Positions 48,121 to 58,992 of a DNA stretch of 64,000 bases are shown one piece after another. This stretch comes from Moniliophthora roreri. Lineage: Eukaryota; Basidiomycota; Agaricomycetes; Agaricales; Marasmiaceae. The notes beneath the pieces were generated by a model, which saw nothing but the letters and a program-made list of their open reading frames with translations, searched no databases and was not told the origin of the DNA. The position numbers and the translations under genes are program-made. The stretch lies in NCBI GenBank assembly GCA_001466705.2, contig LATX02000189.1:496001-560000 (forward strand), read 5' to 3'. Every line of letters begins with the position of its first letter. Positions within the stretch are counted from its first letter, which is position 1.

Positions 48121-49558
48121 TCATTTCGGTACAAAAGGTACCCTTTGTCCACCACTCAAATTTGCATGCGATTGAGCCCGCGAAGTCTGAAACTGTTCTT
48201 GGGGCAAGAAACGGCTGGTAGAGATATTCGAAGGTCCTTGAGATGTGCTAGGGACTTCAGGTATGTAGAGGTTGGGCTGTTGGGGTATTCGATGTGACAT
48301 TGAAGGGATATCTGCATTTCGGCGAGTGTTCATGTTCTGAGTAACCATGTGCTGATTAATATTCATTGGAGGATTAGAAGAGCGTTGATTGAAGACGGCC
48401 CGAGGTGCTTGCGGAGGAGGCATTAGCTGAGAAGATCGAGTACGATGTGCGTGTGAGGACTGTTCTGCGGATGGTTTTCCACGCCTGGAGCCCAGTTGTT
48501 GACGAGATATATGAGAAGACTGAGAATGGTTTGATTGGGAAGGAGCATAGGCGTACTGCCTAGAGTCAAGGAGAAAGGTCAGCCCCATTCGCTGGGACAG
48601 TACGCAATACGTACTGTGCGAATTGGCTCGAACCCGGCCGTCGACTGGCGGGGTCATCCGCTGAATCATGGGTTTTAGACGAGAGCTGTGGGGGTTTCTG
48701 GCCCGGAGGCAAAGTTAACCTGCTGGCTCCGACGGGGGTGGGCAGTCTGCGAGGACTCGATGTAGCTGGTGACCTATGATCCCATTCAAGCAAGGCCGAG
48801 CAAAAACTCAGAGACCTTACCCCATAGATTCAACTCTAGGACGCTTTCTGTTCATGTTCTTGTGAGCTAATGACTGGCCTTCGTATCCATATGACTGCTG
48901 ATAGGGGTCGACGCTTTGGGGCTGCAACTGAAGCATCTCGTTCATGCTGTAAAGGTAGCGGATAGAATTGGGGGGCACTCATTCGTGGATAACTTGGACA
49001 TCATACCGCTTAAGTTCTGCATTCTCTCTTTTGAGCTTATCGATGAGGAGACGTTGCTGATGATGACGAGCTTTGAGACTTCTGATCTGGGCGGCCATTG
49101 ACTCTTGTTGAAACTGGGAGATAGGATGAGCCGAGTAATACTGGAAGATTAGTTGACTGAAGACTTGCCTTGGTCGCGTAGGCAATCGAATCAAGCATGT
49201 ATGGTATAGAGCGAAACCACTCGGACATTGGCGCCTCCATCTAGCGGGATCTATGAGAGAAAGAACGCGTTACTACGGAAGACTTACCTCGCGTTGAAGC
49301 GGCACTAATTGTACTCCTGTGGCCCCACATTGAGAGCAGCTCTGATCCGCCTCTGTCCCAATGTTTAGATAGATGGAATCGGAATTGAATAGTAGACGAA
49401 CTGAGGTGGTTGTTGCAAAGAACATGTCCACATTCTGTCAACCAGAATGGTACAGTTGCAACAGCGTCGGGCCCAGAAAGAAAAGGTAATTGACATCTTG
49501 CGCAGTTCACGAATTCCCAGAAGTCGAAATCGAGATGATCTGAGGAAATAGCGGACAT
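48121..49558 (-). CDS. RING-finger and coiled-coil protein, Zip3/RNF212-like candidate
   Basis: The start MSAISSDHLDFDFWEF precedes a RING-type zinc module: CARC, then LTECGHVLCNNH and, after an intron, CSQC. The spacing C-x2-C ... C-x-H-x2-C-x2-H ... C-x2-C fits a C3H2C3-type RING. A coiled coil follows (MAAQIRSLKARHHQQRLLID, KLKRENAELKR). The C-terminal half is Ser/Gln/Pro-rich and disordered. N-terminal RING, coiled coil and disordered Ser-rich tail is the layout of Zip3/RNF212/HEI10 meiotic crossover factors, which are SUMO or ubiquitin ligases. The assignment is by architecture and weak local similarity only; another E3 is possible. ORFs upstream of 49558 belong to the divergent promoter. 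Confidence 0.7.
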
Positions 49559-49708
49559 TCTGGGTTTGAGATGGTAGTAGTACAAGTAATCGAGCAACGA
49601 TCGAGTGGACGCCAAATCCTTGAGCGCTGAACCCGTGGGAAGGGCAGTTAGGGCTCCACGCGTCATGACACGCATATGTGGAACCCTCTGTTCACTGCTC
49701 GACTCACC
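49559..49708. promoter_or_regulatory. Bidirectional promoter of the RING protein and a membrane protein
   Basis: 150 bp separates the two divergent start codons. No motif was singled out. Confidence 0.4.
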
Positions 49709-50484
49709 ATGAACTCGTACGAAATGAAGGAAGTCAGCTCTAATGCAAAGGAACAGACCTCGTCTTCCTCTGACTCACCCCACTCTGAGGCGATGGACAA
49801 TACTACCTCACTATGGACTTGGGCTGCTGCATTACTGTCTGTAGCATTCTGGCATTCATTCCAAATTCGTCGCTTAAGAGTTCTTCCATAGGTTCACTCT
49901 ACTAGCTGCATTGTTCTCTATCTTCCCTCAATTCCTGCTGTTTATCTCTCATACCAGTACATCGCCGGATGTAGAGCGCAGGACGGAGCTAACACCTTTG
50001 GAATTGTTTCTCGCCACCCACTTTGGCATTTGGCTCGTCACTTTTGCCATATCCTTGATACTCAACGTGCGTGCATGATTTCTTTATAGTCGGTCATTCA
50101 TTGGATCCGATGCAGATTCCATCTCAATCCCCGTTTCAAACCGCGGGGAATAACCAAGGCCACCCTCTTCTCATGCCATCCACAATCGCATCGCTCTTCA
50201 CCGCCTTTCTGTCATACAACACGAAATCAGTAGGCTCTTTAGCCCCCATTTACTGTGTCTTTACAGGCATAAGTGGCATTTGGGGCTTATGGGTCGTATG
50301 TACTTTATTTCACGTAACCTCGCTGCACACACCCATAATTCTACAGGTAGTCTTCGGGAGTACTGTACGCCGTTCCAAGACGACGGGCGCAGATAAGCAT
50401 ACCTCTACATTCATTTTCGGAAATAAGACTGCAGCATCTCAGCAGAAGAAGAGGTGGTTGAAGGAACAGAAGAAGGCATCATGA
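49709..50484 (+). CDS. Hypothetical small multi-pass membrane protein
   Basis: The start MNSYEMKEVSSNAKEQTSS leads to a Ser-rich soluble head. The next exon joins through a 58-nt intron with a GTCTGT donor to give AAALLFTLLAALFSIFPQFL, a membrane helix. LATHFGIWLVTFAISLIL, IASLFTAFLSYNTKSVGSLA and YCVFTGISGIWGLW are further helices, so about four spans. The C-terminus is basic (SKTTGADKHTS, QQKKRWLKEQKKAS). I do not recognise a named family. It is divergent from the RING gene and converges on NAA25. Confidence 0.7.
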
Positions 50485-50606
50485 ATTCATCTGTATAACT
50501 TGACATAATTGAACGTGTCCATGTAAATTATCTTGGGAGCAGGGTGGATGTCAATGCATTAGTGCATGCCAGTCGTACCGTATGCGCAAAGTGTGTTTCC
50601 ATATGT

Positions 50607-53600
50607 TTACGAATCATAAGTGGAGCATAATTTGGCCAATCCCTTGCCAACGCCCTCGGATACCTTCTTCCGGGAGTCCGTGATCTTCTTTGCAACATTC
50701 AACGCGAAGTCATGGTCGATCTGAGGGGAAAACTTAGAGGAAGGTCTTTACGAGATGCACACAGTGCATACCTCATCTGAGCTAATGGTGCTGGAGTCCA
50801 TCATTGCCTTTCTACTCTCTTGGTTGCCAGCTTCGCCACCAAGAGCGACCAGTTCTGAAGCAATATTCTTGGCTACAGATAGTGACGCTGCTTTTATAGG
50901 CTTAAACTTCCCGACAAGCTGGCGGCGTTCATTCAGTCAGTCTGTCCGACGCAAAAGAAGATCCACATACACCACCGAGCTTATTGATCTTCACCACGGA
51001 TTGCGCCTTGAACCGTGTCGTAGCGACTACAAAGAGCAGGAAGGCCTCCTGTACTACAGTAGCAACATGAAGGATCTCAGAGAGAGAGCCGGACTCCTTG
51101 ACAGTATTGAAGCGCGCTTGCATGTCTAGTTGGGGAAGAGTCAGTGATGTAAACACTATTCACCTGGCATTCGACAAACCCTCAAAGAACTGAACAATTG
51201 CCTCAGGTGGATCGACCACAGTCGGGGGCTCTTCGTCTTTCTTGTGCGAGTTGCCGTTCTGAGGGGGAATCTCAACACCTTTAAGTGGGAAACCAGTCTT
51301 CTTCTCGGTCAACCTAGCAGCTTCAGCAAGAACAACAGCTGGTGGTGGTCGGGCATAGTCATGGTATGGCTCGAGCCAGTCTGATAAAGCGTCAGCAAAT
51401 TGGACTAGTGCCAGTTCGTGTCGAGTGAGCTGACGGACAGTCAGTCAGAGTCCTAAAGATGTGAAGAATACGCCGTACCTCAGCTAGTTCAGCTTCTGCT
51501 CTTGACTTGACGCGATCTTTAAGAGGAGTCTGCTTGTCGAGTTCCGGTAACTGTTTCGGTCGGTCACCAACAAGGAGCTTCTCTTCGACGGTGTCATCAA
51601 GGTCACTTGCTTGAGTGAACGCCCTGATATACAGCTTTAGGAGGGACGATAACCAGCCTTGCTGAATAACAGATAATTTCAGAACACAACGCTCAAAAGC
51701 TAATCATGTCAACATACCCCTTCTGATTTCCCGAGTAATAATGTTTGTTCGTTGAAACTTCCCGCAACCTCGGGCTGATAATCAACAAGAATAGCAAAGT
51801 CGCGGTTGTCGTGATGTTCTGCATCTGGTGAGACCAACTGCGGCGGTATAGTTCCTTTCTACTTACGGCGATCAAAGATGAACTTAAGCTCGATGAGCTC
51901 CATGTCAACTACGTCCGAGCTGATAGGTTCGTGGGTGAGTCGCATGCGAAGGTGCTCCATCTTGACAATATCTCTTTGTAGGGAGTTGTCGAGGCGATCT
52001 TCAAATGCTATGAATTCAGGGATCTATTCACGGTATAGGTATATCAGTCAGACCGGATTTATGTGACAAACGATGGGCCGCCATACCTGTGAGTACTTCT
52101 CCGCAGTGAATGCTCGGATCACGTAGTCTCCAGTCTAGAGCATATTTTCAGTTAAGAGATATGAAGATGGAAATTGAGGTAGATACCCGACCTCTTGGGA
52201 ATTGGTGAGATAAATCTGACTGGCTTCAATACACTCGGTGGAGAATGTCAGATCACCAGTCGCAGCCAGAGAGAACATTGATGCGCGGGACAGCACAAAG
52301 TGTGAAAGTGTGTCGTTCTGAATTTGCTTGACGCGCAATAGTCTATAGTGTTCCAGAGCTGCCATTGGTGCACCTGTGTCGAGGATTGGTTAGTGAATAT
52401 GTTGCTAATGAGATCCATTGGTTCCCACCCATCAAACGGTACACCCGTATTAACATGAGTCGCATTTGGAAAGATTGTTTGCTTTTGGTTAATCCATATT
52501 CCAGTATGATCGCAGCGTCGAACAGGTATTGCTCCTTGCCGGTGAGTTTCCATATGTTGACTAAGACACTCGCTGCGAGGATAGCAAGGTCATCTGCCGG
52601 TTGGAGCTCCGTCGAGGGGAAGTCGCTTCCAAGAGGAAGCCCTTCTAAGTATTTTTTGATGTACAGCTGGGCACGAGATGTCTCTGCGTCTATAGTTAAA
52701 TCGGCAGTTTGAAGATTAAACCGTATTAACTTTTGAGCGTTGATATAACGTTGCAACTCATTGACGTGGGACTGAAAAAATAAATAAATGAAACTGTTTG
52801 TCTTCCTTGATGTGAAGGATACCTACGAATGCACTGGGAATGGACTCTAAGAAATCTGTCCATTTTGATACATCTTCCGGAGATAGCATTAAATATGGCT
52901 TCATGTCTTCATAACAACAGGTCTTGTCCCCGAACATCTCGAAATATTTGCACATTAAGTGGAACATAGTGGACGAATCTTTGTGAATGTTCAGTGGAGG
53001 ACAGTCAAACGGAAAGACCAGTGCATACCACTTGATAAATTGTGTGATCTGCTACGATATTCAAGTTCCAGCAGGGCGAGGAAACCAGCTCGCTCTTTCC
53101 GGCCGTCTGCTTCTGAAATTGCGGTGAACAAGTCTCGCGACGTCGATACATGCTTCAGACGGTCTTCTTTTGAAGCGTCGTCATATGAAAAAGTCGCGTC
53201 TAAAACCGAAAGGAACTCCAGCCAATTTCGGTCGCTGAGGGGAGATTAACCGCGTTACACGGGGTCAGAAAAAGGTGTACCTACTTCTTGTCGCGTATGA
53301 GACCTTCAGCCCGTTCGCCTTCCTTCTTTAGCAACCCACGGTCCTTCATGATGTCCCGCCTGAGTTCATTACATGACAAGTTCGTCGCACAATACAATCG
53401 GCCGGCATCACTATCGAATAGTTGAGCTGCCTCGTCAAATAGTTCGAGTTCTCGCAAAATTTTGAGGTGCAAATAGAAGCGTTCAGGATGTAAAGCGGAC
53501 GGTCTCGGTGAGGAAGTGACCAGTCGATGTGCCAGCTTGTAGAGGAGGGTTTTCATGTTAGAGTTTGTGGTGGGATCGTTCGCCTGCCAAAACGCGTTAA

Positions 53601-54302
53601 AAATCTTCTCAAGGTGTATGGCAAACAACTCACCTGAAGAACAGTACCGGCAATACTCCAATATAGGTATTTCTCTTCCTGGAATTGCTTGTACATCTTG
53701 GTGGCAATCTGCAGGAAAAGGTAATGATAACGTGTTTAACCCGGTGCACTGACACCAACCTGCTGGGCGGATTTCCAGTGACTTGCACGGACTTGCGCAA
53801 AGAAGGTTTGTGCACCTAATTCTTCGTTTCCAGGCTGCTGTTTGTATGCTTCCTCGAACATTGTGACCATATCGTTGTCTGATTGAAGAGTCCGAGATTC
53901 AGTATCACTTTAGAGAACTATGGCAGGTAAACTTACGACGTCCGAGACCACGCAAAACGTGCATCATGGCAGTCAGAGTGGAGTCATCGGTTGGCTTGGA
54001 GGCAAGAACTTCATCGCACAGGATGAGTGACTCTTCTACTTTTTGAGAGCGAACTAATGCAAGAGCTTTGAGGGCCTGAGAGGGATCTTCAGACCGATCT
54101 ACGATAAATGAGGTGTATTTCTACCTTGACGAGTCCATTTTTAGGGTACTTCTTCAAGAGCTTGTTGCAAGCAACTATTGCTGATTTATTTGAGCCAGTA
54201 TCCAAAGCATCTGTACAGGTATTAGTTTTCACCTCCAGGACGTCTTTTTGAAGATAACTGACCATAAACCGGACGAATCTGACGTTCAAAAGCACTGGAC
54301 AT
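50607..54302 (-). CDS. NAA25: NatB auxiliary subunit NAA25 (Mdm20)
   Basis: TPR-like scaffold of the NatB complex that acetylates Met-Asp/Glu/Asn/Gln N-termini together with Naa20. The start MSSAFERQIRPVY is followed by DALDTGSNKSAIVACNKLLK and KKYPKNGLVKALKALALVRS, the conserved first helical repeats. MYKQFQEEKYLYWSIAG, LHPERFYLHLKILRELELFD and DRNWLEFLSVLDATF continue the superhelix. LQRYINAQKLIRFNLQTAD, GLTKSKQSFQMRLMLIRVYR and LEHYRLLRVKQIQNDTLSHF form the Mdm20 core domain. The C-terminus (IDHDFALNVAKKITDSRKKV, GVGKGLAKLCSTYDS) reaches a stop at 50607-50609. About 14 exons, length around 900 residues. It is divergent from NCE101. Confidence 0.93.
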
Positions 54303-54425
54303 GAAGTAGTTTTTGGGAACGTGGAGGGAAGGAGGTGAGCGACTTTTTTTCGACCCGTCTCCGTGTAGTCCGAAGATGTCGTGCCGAGCGCCTACGCTTT
54401 CTCTTACCGCGACCACCACGGCCAG
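54303..54425. promoter_or_regulatory. Bidirectional promoter of NAA25 and NCE101
   Basis: The 123 bp between the two divergent starts has no obvious palindrome. The NCE101 frame stays open upstream of its chosen start, so the interval could be shorter. Confidence 0.35.
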
Positions 54426-54656
54426 ATGCCTCCTCCAGTTCTACTTCACAGGTACGCTCAATAACTTTGTACAGGCTAAACTCTTTCTCATTATTGTAGA
54501 GTAATCGATCCTATCCTTGGCGTTTTTACCGGTGTGCTGGCCTATTACCTTTATGAAACCCACCCGAGGACAGGCCTTCCGCAAGACCAAAGACTCACAG
54601 AGCTACTCAAATGGAAGCGATCTCTGAGCAAGCAAGAAAAGCAGATTGACAACTGA
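54426..54656 (+). CDS. NCE101: NCE101-like small membrane protein
   Basis: Two exons (54426-54451 and 54500-54656) with a 48-nt intron give 60 residues. MPPPVLLHRVIDPILGVFTG contains the conserved DPxxGVFTG block of the basidiomycete Nce101 family, and VLAYYLYETHPRTG completes a single membrane segment with the typical NPRT-like turn. The rest is a basic amphipathic tail (LLKWKRSLSKQEKQ). Yeast Nce101 was named for non-classical export; the mechanism is unclear. The intron is essential: the second exon has no usable ATG. Confidence 0.85.
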
Positions 54657-54791
54657 TGGTCTCGGTTCGTACGTACGGATTGCACTATTAGTTCTACGGT
54701 AGGCTGATGAATCGTCGTGTTTAGTCTATTTACCTGCAATGAATCGTATCTGTTAGCTCAGAATCACTGAAGTTAAGAGCCTTTTTGTGTA

Positions 54792-55322
54792 TTAACCTTG
54801 TACTTTGGCCCAAAGTTCTTCGACCATGACCATTACCGCTGTGAACAAATTCCTCTCTATTCCGCTTGGGCCCGTCGAGTTGACAACACTCTCTGACTTG
54901 CGCAACGCAATTCCAACTACAACATTTCTTCTCGTTCTTTGTGACACGGGACCATCAGCCTCCAAGTACCATAGGATCGAGGCGATTTGGGATGCGTAGA
55001 GATTATGAAGCGTACGTAGATGGTCGGACGGAGCGTGCCCCAATAAATTAATTAGTTGTATGGCCGTCGGTACAGGCGGCAGCCGCTGAGCGTTTGGTTG
55101 TGCTGAGTCTGGAGGAGGTATCGGAAGAAGTGGTACCGTCGCTGGCAAGGACGCTTGGATCTGTTGGGCTTTTCATCGGAATGAGATTGAAATAAATTGC
55201 GATTCCCTTACTAAGTTTCCTACTTTGCCAACCTGGGTGACGAGGACTAGAATACTATCCGCAAATTGCTGAATCGAGACCTCCGTGGTCATACCATCGA
55301 TTTCCTTTGCCATGGTGGACAT
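54792..55322 (-). CDS. Proteasome assembly chaperone 3 (PSMG3/PAC3 family)
   Basis: Two exons (55322-55212 and 55160-54792) with a 51-nt intron give 159 residues starting MSTMAKEIDGMTTEVSIQ. SILVLVTQVGKVGNLIQASL matches the SHILVLVTQFGKMGTLV signature of human PAC3. The second half, with IQLINLLGHAPSDHLRTLHN, SQRTRRNVVVGIALRKS and the final helix NLFTAVMVMVEELWAKVQ, fits the rest of the fold. PAC3 with PAC4 orders alpha-ring assembly of the 20S proteasome. A proline-rich insert sits between strands (PIPPPDSAQPNAQRLPP). Ordinary similarity to this family is low, so annotation pipelines may miss it. Confidence 0.8.
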
Positions 55323-55382
55323 TGTGGAATACGCAAGTCCAAAGCACAGCCACGAACGCGTTGTGTCCTCCCACCACGATCA
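55323..55382. promoter_or_regulatory. 60-bp bidirectional promoter of PAC3 and MED16 with an ACGCGT box
   Basis: Only 60 bp separates the divergent start codons. An exact AACGCGTT palindrome (55355-55362), containing the MluI cell-cycle-box consensus ACGCGT, lies near its middle. An ATG at 55311 in the PAC3 exon is antisense-overlapping but out of frame with MED16. With such spacing the transcripts probably overlap head to head. Confidence 0.45.
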
Positions 55383-58300
55383 ATGAAAGTCACTCCTGGT
55401 TCACCGTCGAAAGGGAAACTCAAAGAGGAGTCTAGTTGGAATTCCGGCTGGTATGACTTTTATCCAGCAATTGAGCACCCCAGACGGCAAGTTTCATCCG
55501 ACTTCGATCCTCAGTCTCGCGCTGAACGTCTTTCTAGTCCGGTAGAATGGTCCGACTCCTCAATTATATTCACTGGTCATGGTATGCGACCAGTAATTTG
55601 CGGAAGATATTTCTCTTCCTCCAAACAATTCATCCTACCATCACCACCACCTCTACAGACCGAACCGGACTCGTACGAACCTGTCAGCGTTATATCCGTG
55701 TCTCCAGATGACGAATGGCTCTTTGCATACTTTCCTGGTCATAATGTTCCAGGAGTTTGCTGCTTTTGGAAGCGTGGCGTTGAGTTGGATAAGTGGACTG
55801 TTAGGGATTGGTGGACTACCCCTGCTGGAGTGGTGAAGGCAGAATGGATTGGAAGTGGGCGTGAGGTACGAGATTGGGGTTTAATTTTTAACTGTCCTAA
55901 CCTCCTTACGGACAGTGGATTTGCGATCCAGTATCTGGAAAACCAACTCGTCTGCCTTTCCGCGGTCCCCGCACACCGGTTTCCACTGCAACGGTGCTCC
56001 TCGTCACTGAAAACCGTCAAGTTATATTATGCTACTTTCGCCACGGCGCAAGCAATTTCAAGATGCTTAGCTGCTCTCTTTCAAAGCCTTCCTTCACGAA
56101 TGAAAGTACTTCAAAAACTGAGACCGAGGTCGCAAACGATCTAAACACCGTTCGAATATGCACTAGTGCTGCCCTCGCTCTGAACTACTACGGCAAATGT
56201 TCCCGTTCTTTTCTTCGAGCACCACCAACTAAAAGTGTTACATCTACAGACTCGTTCATTATCGTTGCTACACGATCCCAAAAATACCCGTTACCACTTA
56301 CAAATGGCCAATACAATCCCATAGACATTAGTGCACCCATCGATCTAGACCAGACTCGAATGGAAGTTTTGCGGAATATACCAGAAGACTACGAAGAAGA
56401 ATCCACAATTGACTTATGTGCAGTGCAACTGAATTTCAATGGTGCCATGATGAGTGCGTAAGCTTCTACTATTCTCTGAATTGCGCGTTTAACCTACTCA
56501 TACAGGTCTTATAACCCACCCATTACCCTCGATACACACTAAAGAAGCCAAACTAAAGGACATGCACTTTGCTGTTCAACCCAAGACCGATCCAGCAGCA
56601 CCTGGAGGCTTATATCTTGTAGCGAATTACTTCGAGTTCCAGGATTGTGAGTTTAGTAGTTTCTAACGGAAAAGAATGTATTTACTGAATTGGCTCTCAG
56701 ATACTACAGTTCCCGTGTCGAGTGTCGAATGTTATTCTCTCGCACGAAGCACTGAAAATCCGAATGCTTGGGTAGGTAATTGAATATACGAAATGCATGT
56801 GTTTGCTGACTAATGGATATTTCAAGGTAGTCAACCAAGAATCCAGCCGAAAGTTCGACGAAGGGGTCGTCACTTTCGTCACACCATGTAAACCTATCTC
56901 AGGTACCTGGGGTGTCATTGCCGGAGTGTACTGGAAATCTGGGACGCAGCCCCGAGCGTCCGCCAAATTGAAAGAAACGCCAGTCGGATCACTTCATATA
57001 CTTTCTATGTAAGATGAGAAGATGGAGCCTCAATGTAGAGAACTAATTCGCCTAGTAGACCCACGTTGACCAACGATGAGGAGTGGGAGACTTCACCTAT
57101 TCTCAAAGCCAGTGATAAGCCTGGCCAAGACGGTATGTCCCTTTTCAGTCTTCCAAGCATCGATTGAAAGGCTCTTCCCTAGTGTGTATAAATGTCATCG
57201 CTTCACCAAATAACACCCTCCTTTGCACTGTGTCGGCATCGGTATGGACCACCCAAACATCTTTACAAGGGATTCCTCAGCGCAAGTTAAAGATGGTCGA
57301 CTCCCTTTCGGCGGCGCTCGTGGCAGCCATTCTCTCTCAACGTGCCACAACAGATATCTCACACCAATTATCCCACCATTCACTGTCATCCAACGTTATT
57401 TCAGACGTCCTCGTTCATTGCTTCTCGGTACTTGATGATCACCATAAGGCTTCGGCACGGACGTGGATCCAGCAGGTTGGAGTATGTCTCGAGACTTATA
57501 GGTGAGCTCTGTTGCACTGCCATATGAATGGGTCTTACTTTGCAAAAGGTTGAAGGCATCCAGAACGACACATAAGCATGAAAGGGAGGAAGCAGATGCT
57601 CGTTGGCAGATTGCACACGACATATGCTCGCTGACGGCGTGCAATCTGATTTTCGAGGAGTGTAAAGAAGGAGAAGATTTTAACACAGGTGAGTGCAAAT
57701 AAGATGCGCAGCCCACGCTCTACGCTCACTCATTTTTGTCAGATGCGGTATGGCAACTAGTCGACGTCAGCACTTGGATCATGGCCTTTCTGGAAAAGAT
57801 GATGAGGGAATGCATTTTACAATGGGATTTGGCGTCGTCGGCTCATTCGGATGGTGAGCTCAACAGAGAAATCGGCCTCCCGAAATCTACAAATTCACTC
57901 ATCTTCTCAGATCCTTCCGACATTCCACCCGATATGCTACATTTCGCACATCCTCAAGCGTCGCGAAACGTATTGGACGCTGTAATGAATGTGAAGAAGT
58001 TCCGCGAGTTCCTTGGTGCATTGACTGCGCGTTCTGAGAATTCACAAATTGCAAAGGACGTCCTTATTGACCAAGTTGATTGTTCTGGGATAGACTTGGC
58101 TGGGGTGATTCCGATATTGAACGAGCTTCATGACTCACTACAAACTGTCGATGGTGAGGTCTCTCTTACTTGTCCGTACGCATTCAGATCGCTTACGAAC
58201 GAGAAGCCGCTCAAGCTCGACAATGGCTCGCATCATGCAAACCTATAGGAGCACAGCAGCATCTCAGGACGCACTTGCCCAGGATATTGCAGCCCAAAAT

Positions 58301-58574
58301 TCTGGACAGGTCGCGCATATTCATAAAACCATCTGATCTACTGGACGGGCTATCTGGAGAACAGCCCCGTAAACAGCAGCTCAAAGACGTAGTAACGAAG
58401 AGCCTCCTTCTAAAGAGGACCACCGGGCTCTCGTGTCTTCGTTGTGGTGGTCAAACCGAGGGGGGGCAAGAAGATCCCCGACATGCTCGACCAAGGGAGA
58501 TCCGCGTGGGGAGATGGTGGACACGAAGATGTATATGTGGAGGGTCATGGACGGTCAAATCGCCAAGCTCATGA
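55383..58574 (+). CDS. MED16: Mediator subunit 16 (tail module)
   Basis: MED16/Sin4 links activators to the Mediator core. The start MKVTPGSPSKGKLKEESSWN is followed by SGWYDFYPAIE, SSIIFTGHGMRPVICGRYF, SVISVSPDDEWLFAYFPG, the first propeller strands. KWTVRDWWTTPAGVVKAEWI and LPFRGPRTPVS then ILCYFRHGASNFKMLSC are the conserved MED16 core motifs. DEEWETSPI, MVDSLSAALVAAILSQRATT and DAVWQLVDVSTWIMAFLEKM are the helical second half. The C-terminus has a zinc-ribbon-like pair, CLRCGG and CICGG, ending WTVKSPSS. About 900 residues in about ten exons. Confidence 0.9.
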
Positions 58575-58992
58575 ATCTTGTTCCGGACGATTTCTTTTAT
58601 TTCTGGTTGTAGTCCGCCACTTAGGGATAATTCTCGGAAATTTGGCCCTATTCCGTTAAGTAGTTTTTGGGAACCGATAAAGTGTGAGCAAAGTATGTAG
58701 GTCAGGATTGGTGATGCATGATGTGAAATGTCAAAAAATCCTGCAGCGGGCCGCCCACACCATCATTGTCCCCGTCAATAACTTGCCATCAACGCCCATA
58801 ACGCTGCATTCTCTGCTCAACTGACCACCTGTCCACGAGAGTGAGGAACTACTTGTCACTCAAGAGGAAGACAGTATGTAAAAATTGCACAGGAGCATGT
58901 GCGTAGCTCAGAGTCTGAACCGGATATCGATTATTTTCAGATTCTGGATTCAGTGTACATCTTTTCCTCGAGTAACCGAAGATCTTTTGACG
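58575..58992. other. Intergenic region between MED16 and PUS4
   Basis: About 418 bp holding the MED16 3' UTR and PUS4 promoter and leader. The short open frames at 58885 and 58899 precede the PUS4 start and do not look conserved. Confidence 0.4.

Noticed and set aside
54315..54425. A longer N-terminus for NCE101
   Set aside because: The frame is open upstream, but the family is about 60 residues long and the ATG at 54426 gives the conserved start next to the DP block.
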